Of a stretch of DNA of 64,000 nt, positions 51,001 to 59,537 are shown in pieces (positions within the stretch are counted from its first letter, which is position 1; every line of letters begins with the position of its first letter). A model generated the notes under the pieces. It saw only the letters and a list, made by a program, of their open reading frames with translations. It was not told where the DNA came from and made no database searches. Position numbers and translations under genes: made by a program. The stretch lies in contig NZ_CP063373.1 in NCBI RefSeq assembly GCF_015160855.1, positions 62,001 to 126,000 of the forward strand. Direction: 5' to 3'. The DNA comes from Streptomyces ferrugineus (GTDB lineage: Bacteria > Actinomycetota > Actinomycetes > Streptomycetales > Streptomycetaceae).

Positions 51001-51455
51001 TGGGTGGTCGGCCCAGCCGTGGCTTTCGGGAAGCAGGTCAGTGACGAGGACGGTCCGAATGTGATCGCCTTCGCCGGACCTGACGGCACGGGATGGCCCG
51101 AAGAGGCGACGCGTGGTTGCCGAGCCCGCTGATGTGTGGCACAGCCGAGACACGGGGCGGAGCGGTGTTCCAGGAAGCGGTCAGGCGCAGCCGCTGTGTG
51201 TGGTGCATGGGCAGTGTGTCGGGTGATGCGGGCCGTGAAGCACACGTTGAACTGTGTCCCGACCAGTCCTGTGATCTCCACATCGAGGCCGGTCTCTTCC
51301 TTGACCTCTCGTACAGCCGTCCCGGGCAGCGAGTCGCCAAGGTCCATCCCCCCGCCCGGCAGAGCCCACAGGTCGTTGTCCCTGCGGCGCTGCAGGAGGG
51401 TCCGCCCCTTGTCGTCCGACTCACCCTCGCACAGCTCGGCCGGCCGCCCGCCACT
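50997..51455 (-). pseudogene. Decayed NUDIX hydrolase
   Basis: The frame retains a NUDIX box (GDSLPGTAVREVKEETGLDV) preceded by RTLLQRRRDNDLWALPGGGM, so a NUDIX hydrolase was once encoded. The N-terminal region is cut off by an in-frame TGA (51456-51458) and no start codon remains upstream. After GLVGT the sequence jumps straight to QFNVCFTARI, an internal deletion of the expected middle. The end is a long non-family tail. Not expected to be functional. It marks one border of the accessory block beginning at 51.5 kb. Confidence 0.65.
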
Positions 51456-51490
51456 TCACCCGAGGCCGCGATTGGGCCCGTTTGAGAGGG

Positions 51491-52222
51491 TCAGCGCCCC
51501 TTCGCCGGAGCACGGGCCGCGAGTACCGGGATGGAAGCGATCTTCTGTGCGTCCAGATGTTCCCAGACCAGTCCGGCCGGGCGGTGCGGTGACCGGCAGG
51601 AGATGACCTCGTCGGGTGTGACGATCAGGTCCACCCCGAAGTCGTGATCGGTTGCCGGGAGATCCTCGTCCAGCACCTGAAGTGAGTGGACCGTGGACAC
51701 GACCACCGTGCGGTCGCTGATCAGCCCGGCCTCCATCAGGAACGCGAACTCAAGATCCGAATACCCCGCTCCCTTGCCGATGCGCACCCCCGCCCGATTT
51801 ACCGCGACGCTCCCGACGACCACCAAGTCGACGGGCTGGAGATCGACAACGTCGACTCGTGGGGCCACAGTTGCCGCAACCTTGCTGGATGCCGCCTCCT
51901 GCGGTGGGACGGACAGCGCGGCGGGGTCGAGGAGGTAGAAGGGGCGGGGGTCGGCGAGTTTCGGCACCGCCATGAAGACCGTTTTCCCCTCGGCGAGAGC
52001 GCGAGCGCGCACGGGCAGTTGGGCTTTGTCCGGTACGGCCTTGATGACGGACGCGTTGCGCCAGCCAATCAGCTCGGCGAGTCGCCCTGCGGCGGTTTCG
52101 GAGCCCTTGAAGTTCGGGATACGGCCATGAGCCGTCGCGTCGAGAACGGCACCCGACGCGTCGAGCAGACCCCAGACCCTCTCGCGTACGTGCTGCTTCT
52201 CCTGGTCCATCCGGGTATGCAT
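51491..52222 (-). CDS. 5-formyltetrahydrofolate cyclo-ligase (MTHFS)-like protein
   Basis: 243 residues. The C-terminal signature GVRIGKGAGYSDLEFAFLME matches the family's GxGxGYYD-type ATP/folate-binding motif, although YYD is YSD here. The enzyme family makes 5,10-methenyl-THF from 5-formyl-THF. The protein is longer than typical MTHFS (about 190) and some members have other roles. ATG at 52222 has AAGGAG seven bases upstream, better than ATG at 52237. It lies 22 bp after the XRE-TPR gene on the same strand and is probably co-transcribed with it. Confidence 0.75.
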   Translation of the reverse strand: MHTRMDQEKQHVRERVWGLLDASGAVLDATAHGRIPNFKGSETAAGRLAELIGWRNASVIKAVPDKAQLPVRARALAEGKTVFMAVPKLADPRPFYLLDPAALSVPPQEAASSKVAATVAPRVDVVDLQPVDLVVVGSVAVNRAGVRIGKGAGYSDLEFAFLMEAGLISDRTVVVSTVHSLQVLDEDLPATDHDFGVDLIVTPDEVISCRSPHRPAGLVWEHLDAQKIASIPVLAARAPAKGR

Positions 52223-52244
52223 GCGAGGCTCCTTCATGCCTTGG

Positions 52245-53411
52245 TCATGCCGCTTCCATCAACGCCATCAGCCGGTCCTGTGCGTCCTGCACGGCAGGTT
52301 CGTTCCGCCATGGGCGCATCTCTCGGGCGGCCCGGAAGACGATGTTCATCCCACCGCCTCCGCGCGTGCCATGCAGTTCGCTTACAGCGTCGGTGAACGC
52401 GACGAGTGCGGCGTCCAGGTCATCGCCCCGGAGGCGAGCCAGAGTGAGGTTGCCGAGGACGATCGCCCGGGACTTGCTGCGGTCATGTAGTGCGGCGGCG
52501 GTGCCGGCCAAGAGTCCTTCGGCTTTGCGGTATTCGCCGAGCGAGAGGTAGCAGGAGCCGGCCAGGCGGCCGAAGTGAGTGGGGGAGAACAGCTCATGGG
52601 CCGCGTCCGCTCCGTGAGCCTGGCTCAGGTGCCTTTCGGCAATTGTCAGAGCGCGTTCGCACTCACCTGCTTCGCCCAGGTAGGCGTGTGCCTCAGCGGC
52701 GTGCAACGTGGCGAGCCCCGTAATGACGTGGCTGGTGCAGCGGGCCGTACGGGCTGCCTGGAGTGCCAGGTCCAAGCCTCCTCGGTAGTCGTTGGCGCCG
52801 TAGAGTGCCACATAGCAGGTTCGTAAGAGGGCGTGCCCTTCCGTATTCGGGTCGCCCAGATGGCGAGCCACTTCGACACTCTGCGCGTAGTACGAGCGGG
52901 CCGTGGTGTGGTCTCGGCGCTGAGACGCATCCCAGACGAGCTGTCCCATGAAGGTCGCCGCATCCGCCTGAAGCATGCGCATCTCACGCTGAACGCGCCC
53001 AGGGGGAGCTTCGCCGGCGAGGAAGGTAACCCGGCTCGCGTGATCGGCGGCACGCGCCAGCAACGTCGCGGAGGGCACACGGTCGTAACACTCGCCCAGG
53101 GAGTCCATGCCGTTGCGGAGTTCAGCGACCGTCGAGAGATCCACGCGGGACGGGTGGCGCATGGCGTACTCCGTGCGCTCGGTGCGAGGCCGCTCGTCGA
53201 TGGACGAGATCACCAGGAGTTCGGCCAAGTCCTCCGCACTGACTTGCAGCGCTTGCGCCAGCCGCGGCCGAATCCACGGCTGGGGCGCCACCTTCCCCGA
53301 CTCCCAGCGCACAACGGTGGAGCGTTCCACCCCCAGTACCTCTGCAAGGCTCTCCTGCGTGAGGCCCACCGCCCGGCGGCGGCGAACGAGGCCGTGACGT
53401 TTCAGAGCCAT
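52245..53411 (-). CDS. XRE-family regulator with TPR-like domain
   Basis: 388 residues. An N-terminal HTH (LVRRRRAVGLTQESLAEVLGVERSTVVRWESGKVAP across about 8-45) is followed by a helical repeat domain (about 100-385) with TPR-like periodicity (ARHLGDPNTEGHALLRTCYVALYG, then AAEAHAYLGEAGECERALTIAERHL). Such proteins occur in Streptomyces next to small ORFs and accessory enzymes. It sits divergently opposite the operon beginning at 53.6 kb and is a likely local regulator. ATG at 53411 after GAGGAG. Confidence 0.85.
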   Translation of the reverse strand: MALKRHGLVRRRRAVGLTQESLAEVLGVERSTVVRWESGKVAPQPWIRPRLAQALQVSAEDLAELLVISSIDERPRTERTEYAMRHPSRVDLSTVAELRNGMDSLGECYDRVPSATLLARAADHASRVTFLAGEAPPGRVQREMRMLQADAATFMGQLVWDASQRRDHTTARSYYAQSVEVARHLGDPNTEGHALLRTCYVALYGANDYRGGLDLALQAARTARCTSHVITGLATLHAAEAHAYLGEAGECERALTIAERHLSQAHGADAAHELFSPTHFGRLAGSCYLSLGEYRKAEGLLAGTAAALHDRSKSRAIVLGNLTLARLRGDDLDAALVAFTDAVSELHGTRGGGGMNIVFRAAREMRPWRNEPAVQDAQDRLMALMEAA

Positions 53412-53634
53412 GGAGCGATCTCCTCGCGTCGTACGTCACGTTTTCCGGAGGCGGAATGCCCAGGTCATGCCCGATGATGCGTCATGGATGCCACATCCAC
53501 GCCTCAATTCTGCTCTGGTTCGCGGCGGCAGGCAGCGGTTCCGTAGATCTGCACCGACCGACTGACAGACGTCAAACCCCGGCGAGGTGGGCTGACCTCC
53601 CGGGGCACGGCCGATCTGAACGGAGCAGACCGAC

Positions 53635-53976
53635 ATGCGCGACCTTATCCGTCCCCTCGCCGAATGGTTGAGGCTCCTGCTCGCCCCTGGCACCGGCAAG
53701 CGCCGCGCGGGCGTGCAATCCGCTGCTTGGTGCCCGATCTCGCCTCATTCCACCGCCGTTCCTGACCCCGCGTGCCTCTCCCTCCCCCTCCACCGCTCCC
53801 CCTACGGTCTTCACCTGCCCCTCGACGGCGCCGAATGCCGCCTCGTACGCCCCTACCTCACCGACCACGAACAGGAATGCGCCCGTCGGCGCCGCCACCT
53901 CGCGCTCGTGCCCGCCGCCGACACCATGGCCGACCTCGACCGGCACCTGATCGGGGCGAAGGAGGTGACTGCCTGA
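53635..53976 (+). CDS. Hypothetical protein, first of three overlapping small ORFs
   Basis: 113 residues. No signal peptide; a charged C-terminal half (LTDHEQECARRRRHLALVPAADTMADLDRHLIG). Proteins of this appearance are often encoded next to XRE-TPR regulators in Streptomyces, but no function is known to me. ATG at 53635 with GGAG upstream. Its TGA overlaps the next start by one base (TGATG), so translation is coupled. Confidence 0.6.
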   Translation: MRDLIRPLAEWLRLLLAPGTGKRRAGVQSAAWCPISPHSTAVPDPACLSLPLHRSPYGLHLPLDGAECRLVRPYLTDHEQECARRRRHLALVPAADTMADLDRHLIGAKEVTA

Positions 53977-54296
53977 TGGAACGTGCCTCGGAATCCACCA
54001 CCACACTTCGCCTCCTCCCGTGGACATCCCCGGAGAGCAAGCCGTGCTTCCTCGCCACGGACAGTGAGGGCGGATATCTGTCGCGCCTTGCCGACCGCAT
54101 GGAAGCCGTGCAACTGGCCACGGCCGCTGACGTACTCGCCTGCGCCCGCAAGGTGCTGGACGACCCCATGTCCCCGCACACCGAAGTGCGCTACGCCGGG
54201 ATCCGGCTCGCCGAGTGCTTGAGCGATGCGCTGCGCGTCGCCGAGTCGCGCGGCCTGCGTCTTTCCGATGACACCGGGTCGGGAGGAGCACGGTGA
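53976..54296 (+). CDS. Hypothetical protein, second small ORF
   Basis: 106 residues, mostly helical, with EAVQLATAADVLACARKVLDD and RLAECLSDALRVAESRGL. No known motif. ATG at 53976 has GGAGGTGAC just upstream and overlaps the preceding stop codon by one base. The 3' end overlaps the next GTG by 4 bp (GTGA). The tight overlaps mean the three small proteins are made together. Confidence 0.6.
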   Translation: MERASESTTTLRLLPWTSPESKPCFLATDSEGGYLSRLADRMEAVQLATAADVLACARKVLDDPMSPHTEVRYAGIRLAECLSDALRVAESRGLRLSDDTGSGGAR

Positions 54297-54490
54297 GCGC
54301 ACGCGCCGTGTATCGCTACGTTCCACACACCGTCCGGCACGATCCGGAAGGCGGGATGACCTATGAGATCCGCTGCGAGGCACCGGGATGTGCGGCGGAA
54401 TCGGGGCGGCGGGATGCGTATGAGGCGCCCAGGACTGGGACCTGCGGCACGCGGGATGCACAAGGCACACCCTCTTTCACCGTGTCGTGA
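54293..54490 (+). CDS. Small zinc-ribbon-like protein (DUF7848-type), third small ORF
   Basis: 65 residues with three Cys (EIRCEAPGCAAESG, RTGTCGTRDAQG) in a pattern suggesting a metal-binding ribbon. It resembles the DUF7848 family of Streptomyces; the function is unknown. GTG at 54293 overlaps the previous stop (GTGA). The gap to the next gene is 158 bp, where a promoter for the downstream enzymes could lie. Confidence 0.6.
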   Translation: MSARAVYRYVPHTVRHDPEGGMTYEIRCEAPGCAAESGRRDAYEAPRTGTCGTRDAQGTPSFTVS

Positions 54491-54648
54491 CCGACCACGC
54501 CTGCAAGCCCCGTCCACACCGACGGCAGAAGGGAAGAAATACGACGTGTCGAGCAGTCCCACGCCACGTGACTCGCCCGCCTCGTTAGATAGGGGGCCAC
54601 GACGAGCATCCCGCCCGCCGCACGGGTCCCACGAGTGGAGACGAAGTC

Positions 54649-55485
54649 TTGAGTACGACACTGATCACCGATCACCCCGCATGGATCACCGACACCAACG
54701 GGCAGACCGCGCGGGTCGTTCGCCATGACGGCGCCGTCTGGTTCGCTGAATGGACCGGTGACGCGCTCGACCTGCGCCCCGTCGACACAGCGGACAACGC
54801 CGCGCCGCCGCTGTCCCGTACGCCCTCGGCCCAACTCCCGCACGGGAAGGCACCGGAACCGTTCCTCCGCCCTCTCGTGGCCCTCGGCACGGTCGTCCGC
54901 CTCACCAATCCGTCCCTCTGGGACGCCATCACCACGGCCATCCTGCGCCAGGTCGTACGCGCCGCACAGGCGCGCAAGGTCTACCGGCATTGGTGCACGG
55001 AGCACGGCCGGACCGTGGACACTCCGGCCGGACCGATGGCCGTGGTCCCCGACCCGCAGACCGTCTTGCGCCTCCCGGACGAGGCGTTCGCGGAAGCCGG
55101 CGCGAAGTTCCACCGGACGGCCCTGCAAGCCGCCGCCACCGCCTACCAGGGCAACCACGAGCGGTGGGCTGCCATGAGCCCCGATGAACTCGTCAAGGCA
55201 CTCGACGAGGTACCACGCATCGGCCCATGGACGGCATCGGCCGCTGTCGCCGACTACACCGGCGATTTCTCGGTCTACCCACACGGAGACCTCGCGGTCC
55301 GCACCTGGGCACGCGCCGCGACCCCCGCCGTGATCCTGCCCGACGACGAGCGCGGATTCGAAGCCCGATGGCGCCGATGGGCGCCGGACCGCCCACAGCT
55401 CCACGCCCTGACTCTGTTCACTCTCACCTGGGGGAGCCATGCCCGCACTCAGCATGACGGAGGTACCACCCCGCACCACCCCTGA
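54649..55485 (+). CDS. HhH-GPD superfamily DNA glycosylase-like protein
   Basis: 278 residues. The helix-hairpin-helix/GPD core is at about 185-220: DEVPRIGPWTASAAVADYTGDF, then YPHGDLAVRTW. The catalytic Asp of AlkA-type glycosylases corresponds to Asp214. The N-terminal region (about 1-80) is beta-like. The family excises damaged or modified bases. The best start is TTG at 54649 with GGAG eight bases upstream. The 3' end overlaps the radical SAM gene by 47 bp, so the genes are coupled. No iron-sulfur cluster loop is seen, as in AlkA and unlike MutY/Nth. Confidence 0.8.
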   Translation: MSTTLITDHPAWITDTNGQTARVVRHDGAVWFAEWTGDALDLRPVDTADNAAPPLSRTPSAQLPHGKAPEPFLRPLVALGTVVRLTNPSLWDAITTAILRQVVRAAQARKVYRHWCTEHGRTVDTPAGPMAVVPDPQTVLRLPDEAFAEAGAKFHRTALQAAATAYQGNHERWAAMSPDELVKALDEVPRIGPWTASAAVADYTGDFSVYPHGDLAVRTWARAATPAVILPDDERGFEARWRRWAPDRPQLHALTLFTLTWGSHARTQHDGGTTPHHP

Positions 55486-56941
55486 CCTCATCAACGGCGC
55501 GGACACCTCCCGCGCCCTCGATGCGCTGTTCGTCAACGCGCCCCTACGCGACTACGACCAGCGTCCCCGCGTCAACGACTACACGTTGCCCGTCCTCGGC
55601 ATGGCGTACATCGCCACATACGCCACACAGGAGGGGTTCAACGTCGGTGTACTCGACGCAGAAGCGCATGGCCTCGGACTGGCGCAGACCATCGCCACCG
55701 TCAACGAGGCGAAACCCCGGTGGGTCGGCATGAACCTCCTTGCCCCCACGTACGAGCTGTCAGCGTGCATCGCGGCCGGACTCGACGAGGACATCCGCCT
55801 CATGGTCGGTGGACACCACGCGAAGGCCATGCCCACCACGGTGCTCGCCGACCCCCGCATGAAGCGACTGCACGCGATGATTCTGGGGGAGGGCGAAACC
55901 CGTGTGGCCGCGCTCCTCGACGACGAGCGGCGCCGCGCTGAACTGCCCGGCGTGATGTGGCGGGATCACCGACTCGGCACCAACGGCATCGGTCTCGCCC
56001 ACGGCAAGAATGCTCACCAGTGGACGGCCCCGGACATCGACGCCCTGCCGCTCGTGGACCGCGAGTTCCTGCCACAGGACCCGTACCGCGCCGACGACGG
56101 CCGGACCGAAGCGAACATCGTCGGCTCGCGCGGCTGTCCGTACGACTGTGGGTTCTGCGGCGCTGCCGTCTCCGCCAACCCGGACATCAAGATCCGTACC
56201 CGCTCACCGGAAGGGATCATCGAAGAACTCGAGCGACTGCACGCCGACCACGGCGTTAGTGCGTTCCGATTCGTGGATGACCTCTTCCTCGGCGCGGACC
56301 GGATCATCCGCGACTCGATGGCGGCATTCACCGCCCACCGCATCGGCGAGCGGTACGTCTGGGACGCCACGGGCCGCATCAACGTCCTGCACCGCGCCGA
56401 CGACGCCCTGTTGGACACCCTCGCCACGAACGGGCTTCGCGAAGTCGCGTTGGGCATCGAGTCAGGCAGTGACCGCGTGCTCAAGGCCATGGACAAGCGC
56501 ATCACGGCCGATATGACAGCGTCCGTAGCGCGTCGCCTCATGGCTCGCGGCATCAATGTGAAGGGGTATTTCATCCTCGGGTACCCCGACGAGCACCGCG
56601 ACGACCTCGCCGCGACCGTCGCGCACATCCACAGTCTGTGGACATTGTCCGACCGCTTACCGGGCGCCTTCCGCGCCTCCGTGTTCGAGTTCCGGCCCTA
56701 CCCGGGTACGCCGATCTGGTCCCGCCTCGTCGAAACCGGCCACGACCCCGTGCAGATGCTCGCGTACGGGGACGTGGACCTCACCGAGCACGGCGCCGAC
56801 GAGGCCATGCGAGGACGCGACGAATTCAACTTCTCCGTGGGCATTCAGTTCGCCGAGACCCCGCTGACCGAGATCCGCGAGCACCTGGCCGCTCTCTCCC
56901 GCGAACAGCACGAGCGCAACGAAGGAGGCATGGCCGCATGA
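55439..56941 (+). CDS. B12-binding domain radical SAM protein
   Basis: 500 residues. The N-terminal cobalamin-binding-like Rossmann domain (about 30-160) holds LPVLGMAYIATYATQEGFNVGVLD, without the DxHxxG motif. The radical SAM core has the [4Fe-4S] motif CPYDCGFC (Cys233, 237, 240) and GIESGSDRVLKAM as the SAM-binding region. Substrate and product are unknown; related enzymes methylate or rearrange unactivated carbons. A TTA codon lies at residue 407 (56657-56659). ATG at 55439 with GGGGAG upstream; the stop overlaps the kinase start (ATGA). Confidence 0.88.
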   Translation: MPALSMTEVPPRTTPDLINGADTSRALDALFVNAPLRDYDQRPRVNDYTLPVLGMAYIATYATQEGFNVGVLDAEAHGLGLAQTIATVNEAKPRWVGMNLLAPTYELSACIAAGLDEDIRLMVGGHHAKAMPTTVLADPRMKRLHAMILGEGETRVAALLDDERRRAELPGVMWRDHRLGTNGIGLAHGKNAHQWTAPDIDALPLVDREFLPQDPYRADDGRTEANIVGSRGCPYDCGFCGAAVSANPDIKIRTRSPEGIIEELERLHADHGVSAFRFVDDLFLGADRIIRDSMAAFTAHRIGERYVWDATGRINVLHRADDALLDTLATNGLREVALGIESGSDRVLKAMDKRITADMTASVARRLMARGINVKGYFILGYPDEHRDDLAATVAHIHSLWTLSDRLPGAFRASVFEFRPYPGTPIWSRLVETGHDPVQMLAYGDVDLTEHGADEAMRGRDEFNFSVGIQFAETPLTEIREHLAALSREQHERNEGGMAA

Positions 56942-57591
56942 CACAGCACCGCGGAACCTTCGTCACCGTGGACGGCCCCGGAGGCGTCGGCAAGTCCACC
57001 CTCGTAACCGCGCTCGCCGACTTGCTGCGCGGCCACGGTCACCGGGTGCACTCCACACGCGAGCCGTCCACCCGCCCCATCGGCGCGTTCACCCGCACCC
57101 ACGCCGATGAGATCAGCGGACACGCCCTCGCCTGCCTCGTCGCAGCCGACCGGTACGACCACCTCGTCCACGAGATACGGCCCCAGCTCGCTGCCGGCCG
57201 CACGGTCGTCTGTGACCGCTACCTCGCGTCTACCCTCGTCGTGCAACGCCTCGACGACGTACCGGAACCCTTCCTCCTGGCGCTCAACAACGACGTCACG
57301 CTTCCCGACCTCGCGGTCATCCTCACCGCCGAGCCACACGTGGTCGCCGAACGGCTCACGAAACGCGGAGCACACCACCGCTTCGAACGTGACCCCGGCA
57401 TCCCCGCCCGCGAACTCGCCCTGTACGAGCAGGCAGCCCGGACGCTGCGCGGCATGGACGTGCCTGTCCTCGTCCTCGACACCGGGAACACCACACCATC
57501 GGAGGCAGCCGCACAGATCGCCTCATCCCTCGCCCGCCGCCCCGGTAGCGTCGGCCCCAGTGACCCCGACCCGCTCACGGTGGCCCAATGA
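56938..57591 (+). CDS. dTMP kinase-like nucleotide kinase
   Basis: 217 residues. The P-loop GPGGVGKST (about 13-21), the DRY motif (VVCDRYLASTLVVQ) and a LID-like Arg region (RLTKRGAHHRFER) fit the thymidylate kinase fold. TMP kinases phosphorylate dTMP or other dNMPs. It is coupled to the radical SAM gene by ATGA and to the NUDIX gene by a 4-bp overlap. A housekeeping tmk is presumably elsewhere, so a specialised nucleotide is a reasonable but unproven substrate. Confidence 0.85.
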   Translation: MTQHRGTFVTVDGPGGVGKSTLVTALADLLRGHGHRVHSTREPSTRPIGAFTRTHADEISGHALACLVAADRYDHLVHEIRPQLAAGRTVVCDRYLASTLVVQRLDDVPEPFLLALNNDVTLPDLAVILTAEPHVVAERLTKRGAHHRFERDPGIPARELALYEQAARTLRGMDVPVLVLDTGNTTPSEAAAQIASSLARRPGSVGPSDPDPLTVAQ

Positions 57592-58007
57592 CAATCCTCG
57601 ACACACACGTGATCCTGCGCAGCGGTGACAAGATCCTCATGTCCCAGCGCGGCGGCCCCTACGGCAACGGCCGATGGCATGTCCCGTCCGGGAAGCTCGA
57701 CCCCGACGAGCCACTGACCGACGGCGCCGCGCGTGAACTCCTCGAAGAGACCGGCGTCTCCGTAGACCCCGCGCACCTGCGCATGGTCCACGTCGTCCAC
57801 CACCGCCAGGCGGAAGGCGACCGCATCGGCTTCTTCTTCCTGGCCACCGAGTGGACCGGCGAACCCGTCAACCGCGAGCCCGACAAGTGCCTCGACCTGC
57901 GGTGGTTCGACGCTCACGACCTCCCGGACGACATCATCGAATACCCCGCCGCAGGGCTGCGTGGCTACCTCGCCGGCACCGGCACGCTCACCCTGCACGA
58001 CTGGTAA
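57588..58007 (+). CDS. NUDIX hydrolase
   Basis: 139 residues with a complete NUDIX box, GKLDPDEPLTDGAARELLEETGV (about 35-57, given here by its key residues G, E, REL, EE and G). All catalytic Glu and the Gly positions are present. It is preceded by WHVPSG and followed by a MutT-like end. NUDIX enzymes cleave nucleoside diphosphates linked to other moieties. It is the last gene of the coupled set with the kinase and radical SAM enzyme (ATGA overlaps). Confidence 0.9.
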   Translation: MTILDTHVILRSGDKILMSQRGGPYGNGRWHVPSGKLDPDEPLTDGAARELLEETGVSVDPAHLRMVHVVHHRQAEGDRIGFFFLATEWTGEPVNREPDKCLDLRWFDAHDLPDDIIEYPAAGLRGYLAGTGTLTLHDW

Positions 58008-58050
58008 CGCGCCCCCACCCCAGGCGACCCACCCAGGAACGGGGACAGCA

Positions 58051-58360
58051 TGACCCCGCGCCGCCGAAGACCAACGCATCCGATCACTGCCCAAAGGCGA
58101 GCAGCCACCCGACCACCTCGACCAGTGGCGAGCCATGGACGCCGACAACACCGCCGCGCTCCGGCGCATCGTCGACGCCCACGGCCGGCCCGGACACGCC
58201 CTCGTCGGCACAGAAGCCGCGAACGCCGCGTGGCTACTCGCCCAGCACGCGGACGCGGACCCCGCATTCCAACACCGCGCCCTCGAACTCCGCGCCGCCG
58301 CCGGCCTCGAACCGCAAGCCGAGTACGAAGCCCGGGAGACCATGAGCAGAACCGGGCGAT
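58051..58360 (+). pseudogene. Decayed DUF6624-type gene
   Basis: In one frame the translation reads AAEDQRIRSLPKGEQPPDHL, then AALRRIVDAHGRPGHALVGT and AFQHRALELRAAAGLEP, typical of DUF6624 proteins. The frame begins straight after a TGA at 58051, while the ATG at 58050 is out of frame. Near 58330 it runs into unrelated sequence. Both ends are therefore lost. It borders the accessory block on the right. Confidence 0.55.
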
Positions 58361-58495
58361 CGCCACCCCCTGGACGGTTCCCACTGGGTGACCGGCGCCC
58401 CATCGTCGGCGCGCCCCCGGGACCCGTCCCGTCCCGCGCAACCTTCGTCCCACGGCTCCCGTCTTTGAGCGAGAATTCGGGCATCCCACCCGCGA

Positions 58496-59509
58496 GTGGA
58501 AGGTCGGGACTTGGAGACTGCGGCTGCCGAGTGGACGGTGCCACCGGGTGGTATGCGCGGACGGCGGGCCGGGCGGTTCGGGGTCTGGGTCGTCGGTCTG
58601 GTGTTGGTGGTCGTCAGCGTGGGTGTCGGCTGCCGGGTCGCCGATGTCGACGGGGTCACCCCGGTTCCGCAGCTGCTGGCGTTTCTGCCGTGGCTGCTCG
58701 CGCCCGCCGGCTTCGGGCTGTTGTTCGCCGTGCTCTCGCGCTGGTGGTTCGGTGTCGTGTGGGCGCTCGCGCTGCTCGGGCTGCTGGCCTGGTTCATCGA
58801 GCCGTACGGCAAGAGCAGCCGGCCGGGCGGGACGCCGCTGGCCTCGTTCCGGGTGGTGACCTCGAACGTCGAGTTCGGGCACGCGACCGACGCCCTCGTC
58901 GCCGCCGTCCGCCGCGAGCGGCCCGACATCGTGTTCGTGCAGGAGTGCGAGTACACCTGCGACGGCAAGCTCAAAGAGGCCCTCGGCGCCGAGTATCCGC
59001 ACCGGGCGGCACAGGTGGCCGGCGGCTCGGAGGGGTCGGTCGTGCTCAGCCGCTTCCCACTCGACCCCGCCGACGGCGTCGCCGGCACCATGGCCATGCC
59101 CGGCGCCGTCGCCGACGTACGCGGGCACGCCGTACGGCTGCAGCTCGCGCATCCCATGCCGCCGCTGCCCGGCCGGACCGACCTTTGGCGGCGGGAGCTG
59201 GGTGAGCTGCGGGACCTCGCCGCCGAGGACCGGCGCACACCCCTCGTCCTCGCCGGGGACTTCAACGCCTCCCAGGACCACGCCGCCTTCCGCCGCATCC
59301 TGGACACCGGTCTGCACGACGCCGCCCGGCTCGCCGGACACGACCGCGCACCGAGCTGGCCGGCCCGGACGGCACCGGCGTTCGGCGTGCAGATCGACCA
59401 CGTGCTGCTGTCCGCCGACTTCTCGGTCCGCGCCGCCCGCTTCCTCGACCTGGCCGACACCGACCACCGCGCACTTGTCACCGACCTCACGCTTCACCAG
59501 CGACGATGA
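58496..59509 (+). CDS. Membrane-associated endonuclease/exonuclease/phosphatase (EEP) family protein
   Basis: 337 residues. Two or three N-terminal transmembrane segments (about 25-100) are followed by the EEP fold with VVTSNVEFGH, FVQECEYTC, LVLAGDFNASQD and IDHVLLSAD (Asn, Glu, Asp and His of the metallophosphodiesterase site). The catalytic domain is predicted outside the membrane. Substrates may be nucleic acids, lipids or sphingomyelin-like molecules. GTG at 58496 is the best start; other GTG/TTG codons are possible. Confidence 0.8.
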   Translation: MEGRDLETAAAEWTVPPGGMRGRRAGRFGVWVVGLVLVVVSVGVGCRVADVDGVTPVPQLLAFLPWLLAPAGFGLLFAVLSRWWFGVVWALALLGLLAWFIEPYGKSSRPGGTPLASFRVVTSNVEFGHATDALVAAVRRERPDIVFVQECEYTCDGKLKEALGAEYPHRAAQVAGGSEGSVVLSRFPLDPADGVAGTMAMPGAVADVRGHAVRLQLAHPMPPLPGRTDLWRRELGELRDLAAEDRRTPLVLAGDFNASQDHAAFRRILDTGLHDAARLAGHDRAPSWPARTAPAFGVQIDHVLLSADFSVRAARFLDLADTDHRALVTDLTLHQRR

Positions 59510-59537
59510 GCTGAGCAGGTGAACAAGGGTGCTCATA

